In this document: one piece after another, positions 39,512-47,477 of the stretch
Layout: each line of letters opens with the position of its first letter
How positions within the stretch are numbered: position 1 is the stretch's first letter
Assembly: GCF_000337095.1 (NCBI RefSeq)
Contig: NZ_AOIV01000037.1
Coordinates: 110,010 to 161,724 of the forward strand
DNA length: 51,715 nucleotides
DNA from: Halogeometricum pallidum JCM 14848
GTDB taxonomy: Archaea; Halobacteriota; Halobacteria; Halobacteriales; Haloferacaceae
Direction: 5' to 3'
Notes under the pieces: generated by a model
Told to the model about the DNA's origin: nothing
The model's database searches: none
What the model saw: only the letters and a program-made list of their open reading frames with translations
Position numbers and translations under genes: made by a program

Positions 39512-40311
39512 GCGGCGACTCGACGCCCGTCCCCGGTCGATTCGAGGGCGATATCGCACTCGTCACCGGGTCGACGCGAGGCATCGGCGCGGGCATCGCG
39601 GAACGACTCGCCGCAGAGGGGGCGGACGTCGTCGTCACCGGCCGAACCGCCGAGGCGGGGGAGGCCGTCGCCGAGCGAATCCGCGAGAACGGCGGCGAGG
39701 CGGCGTTCGTCGAGGCGGACGTGCGCGACCCCGACGACATCGCCGCACTCGTCGATGCGACCGTCGGGGCGTTCGGCGGCCTCGACGTCCTCGTGAACAA
39801 CGCGGGCGTCGAGACGGACACCGGCGCCGGCGAGGCGTCGATGGACGACTGGGAGTTCGTCTTGGAGACCGACTTCCGTTCGTACTGGCTCTGCGCGAAG
39901 CGCGCAGTCGCCGAGATGGACCGGGGGTCGGTCGTCAACGTCTCCTCGAACCACGCGTTCCTCACGATGCCGGGGAAATTCCCCTACAACGCCGTAAAGG
40001 CGGGCATCAACGGGATGACGCGCGCGATGGCGCTGGACTTCGGGCCGGACGTCCGCGTCAACACGGTCAATCCGGGGTGGGTCGACATCGACCGCACGAC
40101 CGAAGGGATGTCCGACGAGCGACGCCGCGAACTGGAGGCGATACACCCGGTCGGTCGCCTCGGCACGCCGGAGGACATCGCGGGCGTCGTCTCCTTTCTC
40201 GCCAGCGACGACGCGGCGTTCGTCACGGGCGCGCACCTCCTCGCGGACGGTGGACGCGCCGCGGTCATGCAGGACGACACGCTCCCCGACTACCGCGCGC
40301 GCAGAGAATAG
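39505..40311 (+). CDS. SDR-family oxidoreductase, candidate D-galactose dehydrogenase
   Basis: A 268-residue short-chain dehydrogenase. TGSTRGIG (21-28) binds the cofactor, VNNAG is at 97-101, and Tyr161 and Lys165 (YNAVK) with a Ser near 147 form the active site. The usual catalytic Asn (VNL motif) is replaced by Asp123 in LETDFRS, an unusual change. Its ATG overlaps the last bases of dgoD (ATGGTAG), so the two are translationally coupled. The haloarchaeal DeLey-Doudoroff route needs an NAD(P)-dependent galactose dehydrogenase, and this gene is the best local candidate. That is inferred from position, not motifs; a ketose or sugar-acid dehydrogenase is also possible. Confidence 0.8.
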   Translation: MVGGDSTPVPGRFEGDIALVTGSTRGIGAGIAERLAAEGADVVVTGRTAEAGEAVAERIRENGGEAAFVEADVRDPDDIAALVDATVGAFGGLDVLVNNAGVETDTGAGEASMDDWEFVLETDFRSYWLCAKRAVAEMDRGSVVNVSSNHAFLTMPGKFPYNAVKAGINGMTRAMALDFGPDVRVNTVNPGWVDIDRTTEGMSDERRRELEAIHPVGRLGTPEDIAGVVSFLASDDAAFVTGAHLLADGGRAAVMQDDTLPDYRARRE

Positions 40312-40338
40312 CGAACGGCGTCCGCTTTCCGCCGTCGC

Positions 40339-40986
40339 TCACTCGGCGCGGGCGTCCTCGACGGCGGCGACGAAGTCCCGGGCGTTCTCCTCGATGACGT
40401 CGAAGTCGCCGCGAGCGACGGCGTCGTTGTCGACGATGGAACTGCCGACGCCGACGGCCGCCGCGCCCGCCTCGAAGAAGTCGCGGACGTTGTCGAGGTT
40501 CACGCCGCCCGTCGGCACGGTCGGAATGTGACCCAGCGGTCCGCCCAGTGCGGAGACGAACCCCGGCCCCAGCGTCCCCGCCGGGAACACCTTCACCATG
40601 TCTGCGCCCGCCTCGAACGCGCGGACGGCCTCGGTGGGCGTCGCGACGCCGACCAGCGAGGGCTTCCCGTAGCGGTTCGCGGTGCGGACCACGCCGTCGT
40701 CGAACGACGGCGTGACGAGGAACTCCGCGCCGGCGAGCGTCGTCGCGCGCGCCGTCTCGGCGTCGAGCACCGTCCCCGCGCCGACGGTCACCTCGTCCGC
40801 CGCGAACGACGAGGAGACGTCCCGAATCATGTCGAGGACGCCCTCGGTGTTGGCCGTAATCTCGACCGTCGGAACGCCGCCGCGCCGAATCGCGTCGACC
40901 GTCTCGATGGCGGTGTCGGCGTCGGTCCCGCGGACGATAGCGACGATACCCGTCTCCCGGATGCGACTCGCCGTCGTGTCGCTCAT
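40339..40986 (-). CDS. KDPG/KDPGal-type class I aldolase
   Basis: A 215-residue aldolase of the KDPG/KHG family (Eda/DgoA fold). IVAIVRG opens the first strand, VEITANTEG carries the catalytic Glu42, VGAGTVLDAETA follows, and Lys132 in DMVKVFPAG forms the Schiff base with pyruvate. PTVPTGGVNLDNV closes the phosphate-binding end. It is expected to split 2-keto-3-deoxy-6-phosphogalactonate (or the gluconate isomer) to pyruvate and glyceraldehyde 3-phosphate, the last step of the route encoded by the neighbours. It is convergent with the dgoD/SDR pair, 27 bases away, so it has its own promoter. ATG 40986 is preferred to a GTG nine bases earlier. Confidence 0.9.
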   Translation of the reverse strand: MSDTTASRIRETGIVAIVRGTDADTAIETVDAIRRGGVPTVEITANTEGVLDMIRDVSSSFAADEVTVGAGTVLDAETARATTLAGAEFLVTPSFDDGVVRTANRYGKPSLVGVATPTEAVRAFEAGADMVKVFPAGTLGPGFVSALGGPLGHIPTVPTGGVNLDNVRDFFEAGAAAVGVGSSIVDNDAVARGDFDVIEENARDFVAAVEDARAE

Positions 40987-41520
40987 ATTCGCCACTCGTC
41001 GGGCGGTCGCTTAAACGCGAGGGTTCGCACGGCGGGCGGTTCCGCGGCGCGATGATCGACGTTCCCTCTCGGTCCCTCGCCCGCGCACCGCCGATTTTTG
41101 TACACTCACTTCTGATGGTTATTCCGAGTGACACTCACCGACGCGGTGACTGAAGCGGTCCACCCCGCCGTCCCGATACGCCAACCGATCGGTGTTCGAT
41201 CGAGGTACCGGGCCTCAGTAGACGGATACTCGTCCCGATAAAGTGTCCCCTTCGATTTCGACCCCGCCGCGGACTCGAACGCGAGCGGATTGAGGGCCTC
41301 GTCACGTCCTTCTCTTGAATGTAAGTTATCGGACCCAACTGGTTTTCCCCAGTCTGAGGGTCGCTGGAAGGCAAAACTACCAAAGCTGCCAAAGAAATTT
41401 TGATGGTAAACCCGTATTTGCTTTCTTTGCCAGTTTTGAATAACTCGTCATTCCGGGATACTGCGCCGAGAGAGCGTTTCTTACGCTCTCTCGGAGACCT
41501 GCCGGACTCGTCGTCTCGGA
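40987..41520. other. Intergenic region upstream of the aldolase gene
   Basis: A 534-base gap between two minus-strand genes. Near the aldolase, CCGATTTTTGTACACTC (about 41091) and a GAGTG-A-CACTC dyad (about 41126-41136) may belong to its promoter. Bases 41330-41455 are AT-rich and hold the inverted repeat described separately. An 85-codon minus-strand frame at 41135-41392 gives an Arg/Ser/Gly-rich peptide and is not called. Confidence 0.4.
41372..41438. repeat. Imperfect inverted repeat in an AT-rich patch
   Basis: Two nested pairs of arms face each other: CAAAACT (41372-41378) with AGTTTTG (41432-41438), and CAAAGAAA (41390-41397) with TTTCTTTG (41422-41429). The left arm carries about nine extra bases with a further CCAAAG copy. 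The element has no gene-like frame. It might be a regulator cluster site, a transcript hairpin or the remnant of a small mobile element. Confidence 0.45.
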
Positions 41521-43140
41521 CTACTCGGTCGGTCGTCGCACCCGGTACATCGTCGTCGTCCCGCTGAGTTCGTTGCCGACGGCGACGAGGGGGGTGTCGA
41601 CGGGGCCCTCGGCGCGCGAGACGAACGTCACGCCCTCCGGTCCGAGGTCGCCGGCGTCGCCCGCGTCCGCGTCGCCCTCCTCGACGTCCGACATCGGGTC
41701 GACGTCGAAATCGCGGTTGTTGAGATACTGGACGAACGAGGGGTTGTGCGGGTCGCTCACGTCGTAGACGACGACGCTTCCGATCCGTTCCAGGCCGACG
41801 AACGCGTACGTCCGACCGTCCACCTCGCCGACGGTGATGCCCTCCGGTTCGGGACCTTTTGTCGTGCTCTGCGCGAACGGCGCGTTCCGAAGACCGTCCG
41901 CGTTGAAATGTTCGGGGTGGTGCATCGCCACGAGCAACTCGAAGTCGGCGCCGCTATCGTAGACGAGTTCGCCCTCCGTCGTCCAGATGGCGAACGACCG
42001 CCCGCCGAAGGCGTACAGTTCCTCGTGCAGGCCGTCGCCGTCGACGTCGCCGTACTCGGTCGTCGTCAGGAGGTTGCCGAGGTGTTCGGCCTCCTGCAAC
42101 TCCTCGACGCTCTCGACGCTCGAGACGTCCCCGAGGTCGAACGCCTCCGGGTCGAGGTCCAACTCGGAGACGGTCGTCACCTCGCTGAACCCCTCGGTAT
42201 CGCGCATCGCGCCCTCGTTCGCGGTGACGAGGTACGTCTCCCCCGCGGCCTCGTAGCGGTCGATGGCGTCGGGTTGGTACATCCCGTACACCGGCCAGTT
42301 GCGGATGCAGAGGCGGTCGACGTCGCTGGCGTCGAGTTCGTTCCCGGTCGCGTGGTGGTCCTTGTAGCCGAACGGGTGAATCTCCTCGACGGACGCCGAC
42401 TCGATATCGACGACGGCGAGGGCGTTGTTCACCTGCAGGACGACGTACGCCGTCTCGGAGTCCTCCGAGACGGTGAGGTACTCGGGTTCGAGGTCGGTCG
42501 ACGCCTTCGGGTTCGGTCCGAAGATTCGCACGCCTCGCTCCCGAAGTTCGTCCTCCCGGCCGTCGTAGCCGGTGAAATCGGCCCGCGCCACGGAAGCCGC
42601 GTCGAGGCCGTCGCGCACGTCTATCACGCTCACCGTCCCCGGCGGGTCGACGGAGTAGTCGTCGCTCGGTTCGCCGGAGTCGGCCGTGAGCACGCGCGTC
42701 CCGTCGGGCGTGAATCCGACCTTGTCCGGGGCCACGCCGACTTCGACGTTCGCCACGTGCGTCCGTTCGACGGCGTCGTAGAAGACGACCCGCCCGGAGT
42801 CCCCCGGTTCCTCGGCGACGGCGGCGACGGCTAGCACGGAGGTGCGGTCGCCGCCGACCGATACGTCGTCCCGAAGCGCCACGTTCGTCACCTCACCGGT
42901 CCCGTCCCAGACGTCCCCGAGAACGAGTCGGTCGAGGCGTTCGGGGTCGCTCGGGTCGGACACGTCGAGCACGTCGACGCCGCCGATGTCGGCGTTGACG
43001 ACGAAGAGGGCGTCGACGCGCTCGCTGTGGGCGATTATCTCGGCCGCGTCCTCGGCGAACTGTCCGGACTCGAAGCGGCCGATCCGTTCGAGCGAGATGC
43101 CCCCGTGGGCACCGATACCGGCGGGGTGAGGTTCTGTCAT
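41521..43140 (-). CDS. Choice-of-anchor-I type beta-propeller protein
   Basis: A 539-residue protein of the large bacterial/archaeal family known as choice-of-anchor I, related to alkaline-phosphatase-associated propellers. Typical stretches are GGVDVLDVSDPSDPERLDRL, VGFTPDGTRVLTADSGEPSD, FGPNPKASTDLEPEYLTVS, YLVTANEGAMRD, EPEGITVGEVDGRTYAFVGL and SVVVYDVSDPHNPSFVQYLN. Family members are usually secreted and surface-anchored; this one has neither signal peptide nor C-terminal anchor and seems cytoplasmic. No enzymatic activity is established for the family. It is downstream of the exonuclease gene on the same strand but 89 bases away, so co-transcription is uncertain. Confidence 0.82.
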   Translation of the reverse strand: MTEPHPAGIGAHGGISLERIGRFESGQFAEDAAEIIAHSERVDALFVVNADIGGVDVLDVSDPSDPERLDRLVLGDVWDGTGEVTNVALRDDVSVGGDRTSVLAVAAVAEEPGDSGRVVFYDAVERTHVANVEVGVAPDKVGFTPDGTRVLTADSGEPSDDYSVDPPGTVSVIDVRDGLDAASVARADFTGYDGREDELRERGVRIFGPNPKASTDLEPEYLTVSEDSETAYVVLQVNNALAVVDIESASVEEIHPFGYKDHHATGNELDASDVDRLCIRNWPVYGMYQPDAIDRYEAAGETYLVTANEGAMRDTEGFSEVTTVSELDLDPEAFDLGDVSSVESVEELQEAEHLGNLLTTTEYGDVDGDGLHEELYAFGGRSFAIWTTEGELVYDSGADFELLVAMHHPEHFNADGLRNAPFAQSTTKGPEPEGITVGEVDGRTYAFVGLERIGSVVVYDVSDPHNPSFVQYLNNRDFDVDPMSDVEEGDADAGDAGDLGPEGVTFVSRAEGPVDTPLVAVGNELSGTTTMYRVRRPTE

Positions 43141-43229
43141 CGGTCGTTAGAAGGTCGTTCCGGACCCGCATAGTCCCTCTGGCAAGCGGACCGGCTCGGC
43201 CTCGACGGGACCGACGCTCGACGACCCTC

Positions 43230-44222
43230 TCAGAAATCGCCGAGGGCGGTCTGATTCCGCTTCAGCGCCGTCGCCTCGTAGCCGCGCCGCGTCAACGTCT
43301 CCGCGAAGGCGTCCGTCGACCCGTGCTGGGTGTACACCCGGTCGGGGTCGACTGCGTCGACGAGGTCACGGAGTTCGGCGAAGTCGCAGTGGTCCGACAG
43401 CGGAAACGTCTCGTCGAACTCGCCGCGGAACTCGAACGCGTCGTCGACGGCCCACCCCGAGAAGCCGGCCTTGAGGGCGCCCGTCTCCTCGGCGAGGTTC
43501 CGGATCCAGTCGATTCGCGCCGTCGTCATCGGGAGGACGAGGGCGTCTCCCGGCCCCAGTTCCGTCTCGGCCTCGTACCGGTCGGCGCCGAACGACACGT
43601 CGAGGTGCGACGCCACCACGTCGTTCACTCGGAAGACGGCGTCCGTGGTGAACAGTCGCTCGCGGCCCGCCTCCTCGGCGAGCAACTGGAGCTTCTGCGC
43701 CCGGCCGAGGGCGTAGCCGAACAGGATGACGGGTTCGTCCGTCTCCCGAAGCCACGAGACGATATCGGCGGCGACCGTCTCGTGGTCGGGGAAGACGTAC
43801 TCCGGTTCGCCGTACGTCGTCTCGGTTATCAGCACGTCCGCGTCCGGCGGTTCGAAGCCGTCGAGGTAGAATCGCGACCGGGTGCAGACGTCGCCCGTGT
43901 AGAGGTAGCGCGTGCCGTCCGGGTCGGTCACGAGGGCGGCCGTCGACCCGGCGACGTGGCCCGCCGGGAGCAACTCGATTCGGTCGTCCGTCGTCGCGTG
44001 CAGGGGTATCTCGCGACGCGCCGACGCCAGGTCGGCGGTCAGGGGCGAACACACCGCCGTGGCCTCGCCCTCGGGGAAGTGGTCGCCGTGCGCGTGGGAG
44101 ACGACGGTCACGTCGCCGGCGGGTCCGTCGGCGGACGAACCCGGCGGGTCGTCCGCGTCGCAGACGACGCGGGTTCCATCGGAGAGCGTTATCTCGATGC
44201 CGTCGCGGTACTGGACCGTCAC
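43230..44222 (-). CDS. Metallo-beta-lactamase fold exonuclease (DNA ligase-associated type)
   Basis: A 330-residue MBL-fold nuclease. The metal ligands are visible in VVSHAHGDHF, the His of AGHVAGSTA, the Asp of YTGDVCTRSRFYLDGF, the His of LSDHCDF and a final His in YTQHGS. ADVLITETTYGEPEYVFPD resembles the ligase-associated exonuclease family, and the DNA ligase gene lies 103 bases upstream on the same strand. Bacterial members act with an ATP-dependent ligase and an Lhr-like helicase in repair. I choose GTG 44222 (VTVQYRDGIEI); the frame is open to a TTG at 44249. A beta-CASP RNA-processing role is less likely because the protein is too short. Confidence 0.8.
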   Translation of the reverse strand: MTVQYRDGIEITLSDGTRVVCDADDPPGSSADGPAGDVTVVSHAHGDHFPEGEATAVCSPLTADLASARREIPLHATTDDRIELLPAGHVAGSTAALVTDPDGTRYLYTGDVCTRSRFYLDGFEPPDADVLITETTYGEPEYVFPDHETVAADIVSWLRETDEPVILFGYALGRAQKLQLLAEEAGRERLFTTDAVFRVNDVVASHLDVSFGADRYEAETELGPGDALVLPMTTARIDWIRNLAEETGALKAGFSGWAVDDAFEFRGEFDETFPLSDHCDFAELRDLVDAVDPDRVYTQHGSTDAFAETLTRRGYEATALKRNQTALGDF

Positions 44223-44325
44223 GTCGGTCCGTAGCGCTCGCAGAGGCAAGGGGGTTCCGGGCGACGCGGGTCCGGACCACCGAATGGAACCACGGAATCC
44301 GGCGACGGCCGGCAGATCGTCGCGT

Positions 44326-46050
44326 TTACTGCGAGTCGTACAGCGATTCGACCCGGTCGAACGTGTCGGCGTCCGTTCGTCCCAGGTCCGCGCGGACGTT
44401 CAGAAAGCGCGGGAAGCGGAGCGCGTACCCCGACTCGTACTCCGTCGAGGACTGTATCTCCTCGTACTCAACCGCTAACACCACTTCGGGTTCCAGTTCG
44501 ACGAGGCGGCCGTCCCGGTTGACGACCCGCGCCTCCAGTTCCTCGGTGAGGGCCGCGAGTTCCTCGTCGGTGTAGCCGGTGGAGAGCCGGCCGACCTCCC
44601 GCAGTTCGTCCGTCTCCGGGTCGTAGCAGGCGAGGTAGAGCCGACCCAGCCACTCGCTCCGCCGGCCCTCGCTGTACTTCGCGCGGGTCACCACCAGGTC
44701 GAGCGGTTCCATCGTCGGCTTGAGTTTCAGCATGCGCCCGACGCGCCGACCCGGTTGGTACGCCGCGGCCGCGTTCTTCATCATCAGCCCTTCGTGACCG
44801 CGTTCCAGCGCCTCCTCGTAGAGCGCCGCCGCCGGGTCGGGATCGTCGGGCGACGCCGACGCCGAAGTCGCCCGTTCGAGGCCGGCGACGCCGGCCTCGG
44901 CGTCCGGCGCGACCGGCGAGAACGCGGCTTCGAGGCGGTCCAGCCGTTCGGACGCCGGGCGGTCCAGCGCCGTCTCGCCGTCGTAGAGGCAGTCGAACAG
45001 GTGGACGACGACGGGAATCTCTCTGACGATCTCCTCGATGTCGGACTCGCGTTTGACCCGCCGGGAGAGCGTCTGGAAGACGACCGGCGAGCGACGCTCT
45101 TCGGCGACAGTTTCGGGTGCGTACCCGACGAGTTCGCCGTCGAAGATGGCTCGCTCGGCCGCGACGCCCTCGCGAACCGCGCGGACGACGTCCGGGAACT
45201 GCGGCGTCACCTCTTCGAGGCGCCTCGTGAACAGTCGCACCTCGTCTCCGTCGACGTGTATCTGCACTCGAATTCCGTCGTACTTGTACTCACACCGGAC
45301 CGCCTCCCCGCCGTCTGCCGCCGCGTCGGCGAGGCCCTCGCCCAGCGTCTCGGCCTTCTCGGCGAGCATCAACTGAATCGGTCTGAACAGTTCCACGTCG
45401 AGTTCGCGGAGGGCGTCGACGCCGCCGTCGCGCGCCGTCTCCGCGACGACGCCGAAGTCGTTCGTCACCTGGTAGGCGCGTTCGACCGCCTCGGTCGACC
45501 CCTCCTCGTCGCCGAGGAAGGCGACGGCGACGGCGTCTCTGATGGTCCCTTCGCCGACGCCGACGCGCAGGTGTCCGAGGGCGGTCCGAACGACGTAGCG
45601 CGCCTCGTCGGCCGTCGCGTCGGAGACCAGTCCGGCGAGGGCGTCGACGCGCCGCCCCTGGCTCCCCTCCCCCTCGAAGTCGGCCAGTCCGCGCAGGTCG
45701 TCGTGGACGCGTTCGACGGTCAACTCGCGGGAGAACAGCGTCTGCTGGCCGCCGTTGTCGACCGCCCACGCCGCCGCGTCGCCGAGGTCGCCGGTCTCCC
45801 GCCACCGCTCGCGCACCTCGCTCTCGGCGGCGCCCGTCGCCGCGAGGATTGCCTCCAAGGTGAGACTGGAGGAGACGCCGAGTTCGCCGCGGTCGTACGC
45901 GGGGAACAGTCGCCCCCGCACGAGGACGGCGAGTCGCGGCAGGAGGTCGCCGGCGCCGGCGAACGACTCGGCGACGATATCGCATTTCTCGTTGTTCGAG
46001 GCCGTCGCCGCGAGACGGTCGTACACGTCGACGAGGGCGGAATACTCCAT
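44326..46050 (-). CDS. ATP-dependent DNA ligase
   Basis: A 574-residue archaeal-type replicative DNA ligase. The N-terminal DNA-binding domain (about 1-230) has the family stretch RTALGHLRVGVGEGTIRDA. The adenylation domain has the nucleotidyl-transfer Lys256 in CEYKYDGIRVQIH, followed by AIFDGELVGY, EGLMMKN and RMLKLKP as the later motifs. The OB-fold domain ends LRFPRFLNVRADL. It seals nicks during replication and repair. The ATG at 46050 matches the usual start (EYSALVDVYDRLAAT) and has a TATA-like CCTTTTGCC at proper distance. It is divergent from the E1-alpha gene across 248 bases. Confidence 0.93.
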   Translation of the reverse strand: MEYSALVDVYDRLAATASNNEKCDIVAESFAGAGDLLPRLAVLVRGRLFPAYDRGELGVSSSLTLEAILAATGAAESEVRERWRETGDLGDAAAWAVDNGGQQTLFSRELTVERVHDDLRGLADFEGEGSQGRRVDALAGLVSDATADEARYVVRTALGHLRVGVGEGTIRDAVAVAFLGDEEGSTEAVERAYQVTNDFGVVAETARDGGVDALRELDVELFRPIQLMLAEKAETLGEGLADAAADGGEAVRCEYKYDGIRVQIHVDGDEVRLFTRRLEEVTPQFPDVVRAVREGVAAERAIFDGELVGYAPETVAEERRSPVVFQTLSRRVKRESDIEEIVREIPVVVHLFDCLYDGETALDRPASERLDRLEAAFSPVAPDAEAGVAGLERATSASASPDDPDPAAALYEEALERGHEGLMMKNAAAAYQPGRRVGRMLKLKPTMEPLDLVVTRAKYSEGRRSEWLGRLYLACYDPETDELREVGRLSTGYTDEELAALTEELEARVVNRDGRLVELEPEVVLAVEYEEIQSSTEYESGYALRFPRFLNVRADLGRTDADTFDRVESLYDSQ

Positions 46051-46298
46051 CGGCGATGCTAGGGGCGGGAGCGGCAAAAGGCTCTCGCGGCCGACGGTCG
46101 AAACACCGCAATTCCCGCCGTCCGCACCACTGGAATCCGGAGGACGCTGGTGGTGTTCACGCCACCGAGACCGGACATCGAAGAACGTCGGAAACGAGGG
46201 GGGGTGGGACGCGAACGGCACTCGACGCCGCCCGCCTCGGACCGCGGCGTTCGCCGACCCGACGTTTCTTATCCGTCGTCCGTGATGGACCGAATACT

Positions 46299-47414
46299 AT
46301 GGTATCGAGGGACGACGTGCTGTCGCGCGAACCGGACGACACGGTGCGAGTGCTGGACGCCGACGGGACCGTCGTCGCGCCGGATCTCCTGCCGGACCTG
46401 AGCGAAGGGACGTTCGTCTCGATGTACCGCGACATGCTGTTCTGTCGGCGGTTCGACGAGCGGATGATAAGCCTCCAGCGGCAGGGTCGCATCGGGACGT
46501 ACTCGTCGCTCGCCGGGCAGGAGGGCTCGCAGATGGGCTCGACGTACGCGCTCGCCCCCGAGGACCTCGTCTCCTACCAGTACCGCGAGCACGGCGCCGT
46601 CGTCGGCCGCGGGTTCCCGTGGGAGTATCTCCTCTACTGGGCGGGCCACGAGGCGGGGAACGAAGCGCTGGCGGACCGCGAAATCTTCCCGCTGAACATC
46701 GCCATCGCGGACCACCTCCCGCACGTCGTCGGCGCGGCGATGGCGATGAAGCTACGGGAGGAGTCGCGCGTGGCGGTCGCGCACTTCGGCGACGGGGCGA
46801 CCAGCGAGGGGGATTTCCACGAGGCGATGAACTTCGCCGGCGTGTACGACGTGCCCGCCGTCTTCGTCTGCAACAACAACCAGTGGGCCATCTCGACGCC
46901 GCGGGCGCGGCAGACGGCGAGCGAGACGTTCGCGCAGAAGGCCGACGCGTACGGTTTCGACGGGGTACGGGTGGACGGGATGGACCCGTTGGCGACGTAC
47001 GTCGTGACGAGGGCCGCCCGCGAACGAGCGCTCGACGCCGCGGGCGAGCATCCCCGTCCGACGCTCCTCGAGGCGGTGCAGTACCGCTTCGGCGCGCACA
47101 CGACGGCCGACGACCCCTCCGTCTATCGCGACGACGAGGAGGTCGAGGAGTGGCGAACGAAGGACCCCTTGGACCGTTTCGAGACGTTCCTCCGCGACCG
47201 GGGGAACCTGGACGACGCGCGGAAAGCGGAGATGGAGTCGGAGATAACCGAGACGCTGGCGGACGCCGTCGACCGGATGGAGTCGTTCGAGGCCGACCCC
47301 GAAGCGATGTTCGACCACGCCTACGCGGAGTCGACGCCGGCGGTGCGCGACCAGCGCCAACGCTTCCGCGACCTGCGCGACCGACGGGGGGACGAGTCGT
47401 TCTTGCGGGAGTAG
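46299..47414 (+). CDS. Thiamine-diphosphate dehydrogenase E1 alpha subunit (pyruvate/2-oxoacid type)
   Basis: A 371-residue E1-alpha protein. YRDMLFCRRFDERMISLQRQ starts the fold and QYREHGAVVGRGF follows. The thiamine diphosphate motif is FGDGATSEGDFHEAMNFAG through VCNNNQWAIS. RFGAHTTADDPSVYRDDEE is the phosphorylation-loop region of branched-chain-type E1-alpha proteins. It normally pairs with an E1-beta subunit and E2/E3 in a 2-oxoacid dehydrogenase complex, yet neither partner follows: the next gene is on the other strand. A TTTCTTATC element about 31 bases before the ATG suggests its own promoter. Substrate may be branched-chain 2-oxoacids, pyruvate or acetoin. Confidence 0.87.
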   Translation: MVSRDDVLSREPDDTVRVLDADGTVVAPDLLPDLSEGTFVSMYRDMLFCRRFDERMISLQRQGRIGTYSSLAGQEGSQMGSTYALAPEDLVSYQYREHGAVVGRGFPWEYLLYWAGHEAGNEALADREIFPLNIAIADHLPHVVGAAMAMKLREESRVAVAHFGDGATSEGDFHEAMNFAGVYDVPAVFVCNNNQWAISTPRARQTASETFAQKADAYGFDGVRVDGMDPLATYVVTRAARERALDAAGEHPRPTLLEAVQYRFGAHTTADDPSVYRDDEEVEEWRTKDPLDRFETFLRDRGNLDDARKAEMESEITETLADAVDRMESFEADPEAMFDHAYAESTPAVRDQRQRFRDLRDRRGDESFLRE

Positions 47415-47477
47415 CCGTCGCAACGCCGTCGCGTTCCCCCGCACCAGTGCGCGGCGCATCCGCGGGCGGTGGCGGCG

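Noticed and set aside
41135-41392. An 85-codon minus-strand frame in the gap upstream of the aldolase
   Set aside because: No recognisable domain, and composition typical of non-coding GC-rich DNA.
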